From contig MEDY01000168.1 of the NCBI GenBank assembly GCA_001724265.1, forward strand, positions 1 through 58,069: DNA of 58,069 nt, in the 5' to 3' direction. Position numbers and translations under genes: made by a program. Source of the DNA: Rhizaria sp. SCN 62-66. Lineage: Eukaryota > Rhizaria, unplaced. The notes under the pieces were generated by a model. It had not been told where the DNA came from. It saw nothing but the letters and a program-made list of their open reading frames with translations, and did not search any database. Of this stretch, positions 55,736 to 58,069 are shown one piece after another. Positions within the stretch are counted from its first letter, which is position 1; each line of letters starts with the position of its first letter.

Positions 55736-55895
55736 ATCACATCTCGCATCAAACGGTATTTTGATCATTTGTTTCTTCTTCGAAGCAAGACGGCCATACA
55801 GCTAGACGCCGCCATACCAACGGAGAACCGAGTGCGGCGAGGTGGGGTCCAACTCGTTGAGAACGATCTTCAAGTGCGGAGCCCTTAATTCCGAC
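55736..55895 (-). CDS. candidate upstream coding exon of the PH/CaaX gene, with an in-frame UAG
   Basis: On the reverse strand a CTGAACAG acceptor precedes 55895, and a GTGAGT donor follows at 55735. The 53 codons between read like protein (ELRAPHLKIVLNELDPTSP, HSVLRWYGGV, then TAG, then LYGRLASKKKQMIKIPF) and are GC-rich amid AT-rich DNA. Removing the intron 55735-55623 (GTGAGT...CCTAG) joins phase 0 to 23 open codons (starting VILPPLWQHRP) that run directly into the Met of the PH gene. So the protein may start further upstream. The exon's own start would lie in an unseen earlier exon, since it enters with one leftover base. A non-coding leader is the alternative. Confidence 0.45.
55802..55804 (-). 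other. in-frame UAG in the candidate upstream exon
   Basis: TAG lies between WYGGV and LYGRLASKKK in the candidate exon 55895-55736. It counts as a sense UAG only if that exon is coding. Confidence 0.4.
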
Positions 55896-56865
55896 CTGTT
55901 CAGGATTGAAACAAATATCATATTAGTTTCATTTATTCACCAGTGAAACCACATTAAATCATTGTCATCAACATCAGTGTCATCATTCATCACATGACCC
56001 ACTTGCAGAAGTGTCAGGCCACACTTGCAAGCCAGTCAGCACATTACCTTAACAAAACGAACACAAGAATCACCAAAGTTTATTTCTGAGATTGAAATCC
56101 CAATTTAAAGAAGATTGACACGTCGTTGTGCAACCACCTGCTTGACCCGTGACAGTGATGGCACAACTTAAACAAAAAAAAAGTTACTCATCAAAGAAAC
56201 AAGTGCTATCGACACATATTTCAGTTTTTACGACTAGAAAAACGTGTTTTCAGCGATACAAGAGAAACCTGTTGTTGCACACATTGCGCAAAGGAAATGC
56301 ATATGTCAAGTTGCTGCACGCGAACTTGCAATCCTTTACGACAACATTCAGCAACAAACACCACGCTACAACAATTAACGTCTGCTTGTTGAAAGCGTTG
56401 TCCCATTAAATGTTATGCGTTAAAATACTACCATAATATTGAACAAACCTAGGCATTCCGTCGGGTGTGTCAAGTGAGAAGACTGACGCTGCAGTCAAAA
56501 CTCAAACTGAAGGTGTGATTGCTCAGCGCAGAGACTAATGACAATATGTGTGCAGATAACTTACTGTGTTGCCATGCACATAAAGGGACAAACAACATGA
56601 GTTTAAGAGAAACAATACAATAATATGAGATATGAACCGTTTCTAATGTGCATGGAGACCAACAACGCGCAGCGGGGCGCAAACAAATGAAGTCGAGAAG
56701 ACAGAGGGACAACTGAACAGACGAAACAAAATGGGCAGACAGAACACATAAGAACAAGAACAAGAACAAGAACAAGAACAAGAAAAGATTCAGAATAAAA
56801 TAAAATAAGCACTTTGTAAAGGCGGTAATCATGACGTTTTCGACCGGACCAGATTGACAGTGACG
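55896..56865. other. intergenic region between two minus-strand genes
   Basis: About 970 AT-rich bases. It should contain the promoter of the PH/CaaX gene (left) and the 3' flank of the membrane protein gene (right). Apart from the hexanucleotide repeat nothing was recognised. Confidence 0.4.
56750..56787. repeat. AAGAAC hexanucleotide repeat
   Basis: About six tandem AAGAAC units in intergenic DNA about 80 bases downstream of the membrane protein stop; a plain microsatellite. Confidence 0.85.
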
Positions 56866-58069
56866 TTACTGCTCGTCAGGGGAATGATACTCGGGCCTGA
56901 TGTGGCTCGGCAGCGGCATCGGGGTCCGCAGCGACGTCTGTGCACTCGCAGTGGAACCCGCCGCGCTCTCTCTGTAGTTGCCGGTAGACAGGGACGCAGA
57001 GGCCTCGCGCTGCTGGTACGCCAGTGCGGAGCGCGTCCCCATCACGGGCACGCCGCCACTGGGCGCGGGCACGGCCGGGACGGCCGGCACCTGGCCCAGC
57101 GCCTGAGTCTCGATCTGTCCGCGCTGCGCGGTGTGCAGCGCGGACAGCGGCGGCGGCGGGACCACGAGGCGCGCCGGCTGCGCAGTGCTACCGGCAGAGG
57201 CGTTGTGCGTCAACGACGGCGGCGGCGGGGGCGGAGGCACAGCAGCCACAGCGGCTGGGAGAGCTGCAACCGCGGTGGCAACAGCGACAGAGGCAGGAGA
57301 TACAGGAGCAATCTCGGGATCATGAGTCTCATTCCAGTCATCGTTGGTTTCGTTGTAGTCGTGGTAATCGTCGTTGCCAGCGTACGGCACAGCGGGCAGT
57401 GCTGAGCCAGTGAAACGCGGCGGCACAGTTACCACAGGAGAAGACGGCGCAGAGTGTACGCGCGCGTACTTGGCAGCACCACCAAGAGGTGTCATTTCAA
57501 CCGCATTCGGCACCGCCCCGTTGCGATTTCCGCTGTTACCGTTGAAGCTTGAGCTCGAGTTCTGCAGCGCGGCGTAGTTGTCGTCGTAGTCACCATGGGC
57601 AGCAACAAATCCCGTGCTGACGACAGCGATAGCAGGATCAGCGTCGCGCTCCGGTGCGACGTCCAGCGCGAGGTCATTAGCGACGTGCTTGTGGCCCCTG
57701 CCTGCGCCGGAGCTTGCGAACATCTCGATCGCGTTGTACACAGTCAAGTTGTCGTCCGGAGTCGACTTGGAGGCCGGGCCCTTCGGCTTGCCGTTGCAGA
57801 AGCAGAACGAGATGATGAGGAGCACAAACGCCTTGACGCAGATACTGACGGGCTTCATCGCGAAGATCTCGATGACGTTGGAGATCGCAGAAGCCTGAAG
57901 CCACTGCTTGGTGTTGTCGCTGTTGTTTCGGTCGAGCTGAATGCCATACACGATGATCAGCAGCGCAAGGACAATGACGTAGATCCAGAGCAGCACGAAG
58001 CCAAAGAGACGGAGACCGAGCGGGAAGGACCACGACTCGCGGAACCAGACCATGAACAAATCATAGTCA
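56866..58069 (-). CDS. membrane protein, C-terminal part with two transmembrane segments and a Pro-rich cytoplasmic tail
   Basis: The frame is open across the window's right edge (codons before VWFRESW are DYDLFM), so this is the 3' portion of a longer gene; about 400 codons are visible, ending in TAA. A hydrophobic segment LRLFGFVLLWIYVIVLALLI (about 58005-57945) and another, PVSICVKAFVLLIISFCF (about 57852-57797), are separated by a loop reading TKQWLQASAISNVIEIFAMK. That W-x-x-(A/S)-x-x-x-x-x-x-E-x-F-x-x-x-P pattern before the second helix recalls the last membrane helices of large polycystin/REJ-type or related protist surface proteins; this is a weak resemblance. The remaining 300 residues are hydrophilic with an N-linked-like NETNDDWNETHD patch and a run of seven Pro, suggesting a cytoplasmic tail able to bind SH3 or EVH1-type domains. 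No introns are evident. Confidence 0.8.
   Translation of the reverse strand, partial: DYDLFMVWFRESWSFPLGLRLFGFVLLWIYVIVLALLIIVYGIQLDRNNSDNTKQWLQASAISNVIEIFAMKPVSICVKAFVLLIISFCFCNGKPKGPASKSTPDDNLTVYNAIEMFASSGAGRGHKHVANDLALDVAPERDADPAIAVVSTGFVAAHGDYDDNYAALQNSSSSFNGNSGNRNGAVPNAVEMTPLGGAAKYARVHSAPSSPVVTVPPRFTGSALPAVPYAGNDDYHDYNETNDDWNETHDPEIAPVSPASVAVATAVAALPAAVAAVPPPPPPPSLTHNASAGSTAQPARLVVPPPPLSALHTAQRGQIETQALGQVPAVPAVPAPSGGVPVMGTRSALAYQQREASASLSTGNYRESAAGSTASAQTSLRTPMPLPSHIRPEYHSPDEQ

Noticed and set aside
1-58069. CRISPR arrays, bacterial operons, insertion sequences, tRNA or rRNA genes
   Set aside because: None seen. The window has spliced eukaryotic genes, no repeat-spacer pattern, no transposase frame, and no TTCGA-type tRNA T-arm with a matching cloverleaf noticed by eye.

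Overview
This window is nuclear DNA from a GC-rich unicellular eukaryote. The genes include a kinesin-4 motor, an ARL8 GTPase, TAF12, a TALE homeodomain protein and the tRNA-splicing subunit TSEN15. They carry GT-AG introns of about 45-200 bp. Exons are very GC-rich, with long runs of Ala, Ser, Gly, Gln and Asn; introns and intergenic DNA are AT-rich. The lineage cannot be fixed from the sequence.

The main observation is that UAG appears to be a sense codon. All eleven genes whose 3' end lies in the window can be closed on UAA (nine) or UGA (two); none needs UAG. In-frame UAG occurs inside the first exon of ARL8, where the splice is phase 0 and the family alignment is unambiguous. It occurs four times in a 2,298-residue PH-domain gene, and once 22 codons before the UAA of a PH protein that then ends in a CaaX-like CTIM. 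A further UAG lies in a candidate upstream exon of that last gene. The amino acid inserted is not settled: Glu or Gln fits the ARL8 position best, and Leu cannot be excluded.

Layout: 1-183 ubiquitin (-, partial, with a probable 5'UTR intron); 1278-11689 giant kinesin-4 (-, three exons); 12749-13459 ARL8 (+); 14182-15975 unrecognised low-complexity and coiled-coil protein (-); 16330-17364 TAF12 (+); 17683-24740 PH-domain protein with four UAG codons (+); 24741-28152 gene-poor; 28153-32440 TALE homeodomain protein (-); 33670-44472 single-exon 3,600-residue LRR protein (+); 45238-46559 SAM plus Cys/His-rich protein (-); 47192-48060 TSEN15 (+); 48061-50207 gene-poor; 50208-55553 PH/coiled-coil/CaaX protein (-); 56866-58069 membrane protein (-, 5' end outside the window).

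Several neighbours are divergently transcribed from shared AT-rich spacers: kinesin/ARL8, the unknown gene/TAF12, TALE/LRR and SAM/TSEN15. The genes do not form a pathway; this is ordinary housekeeping and regulatory content. What is unusual is the code, a GTACGY-type splice donor preference and the extreme size of the low-complexity proteins.
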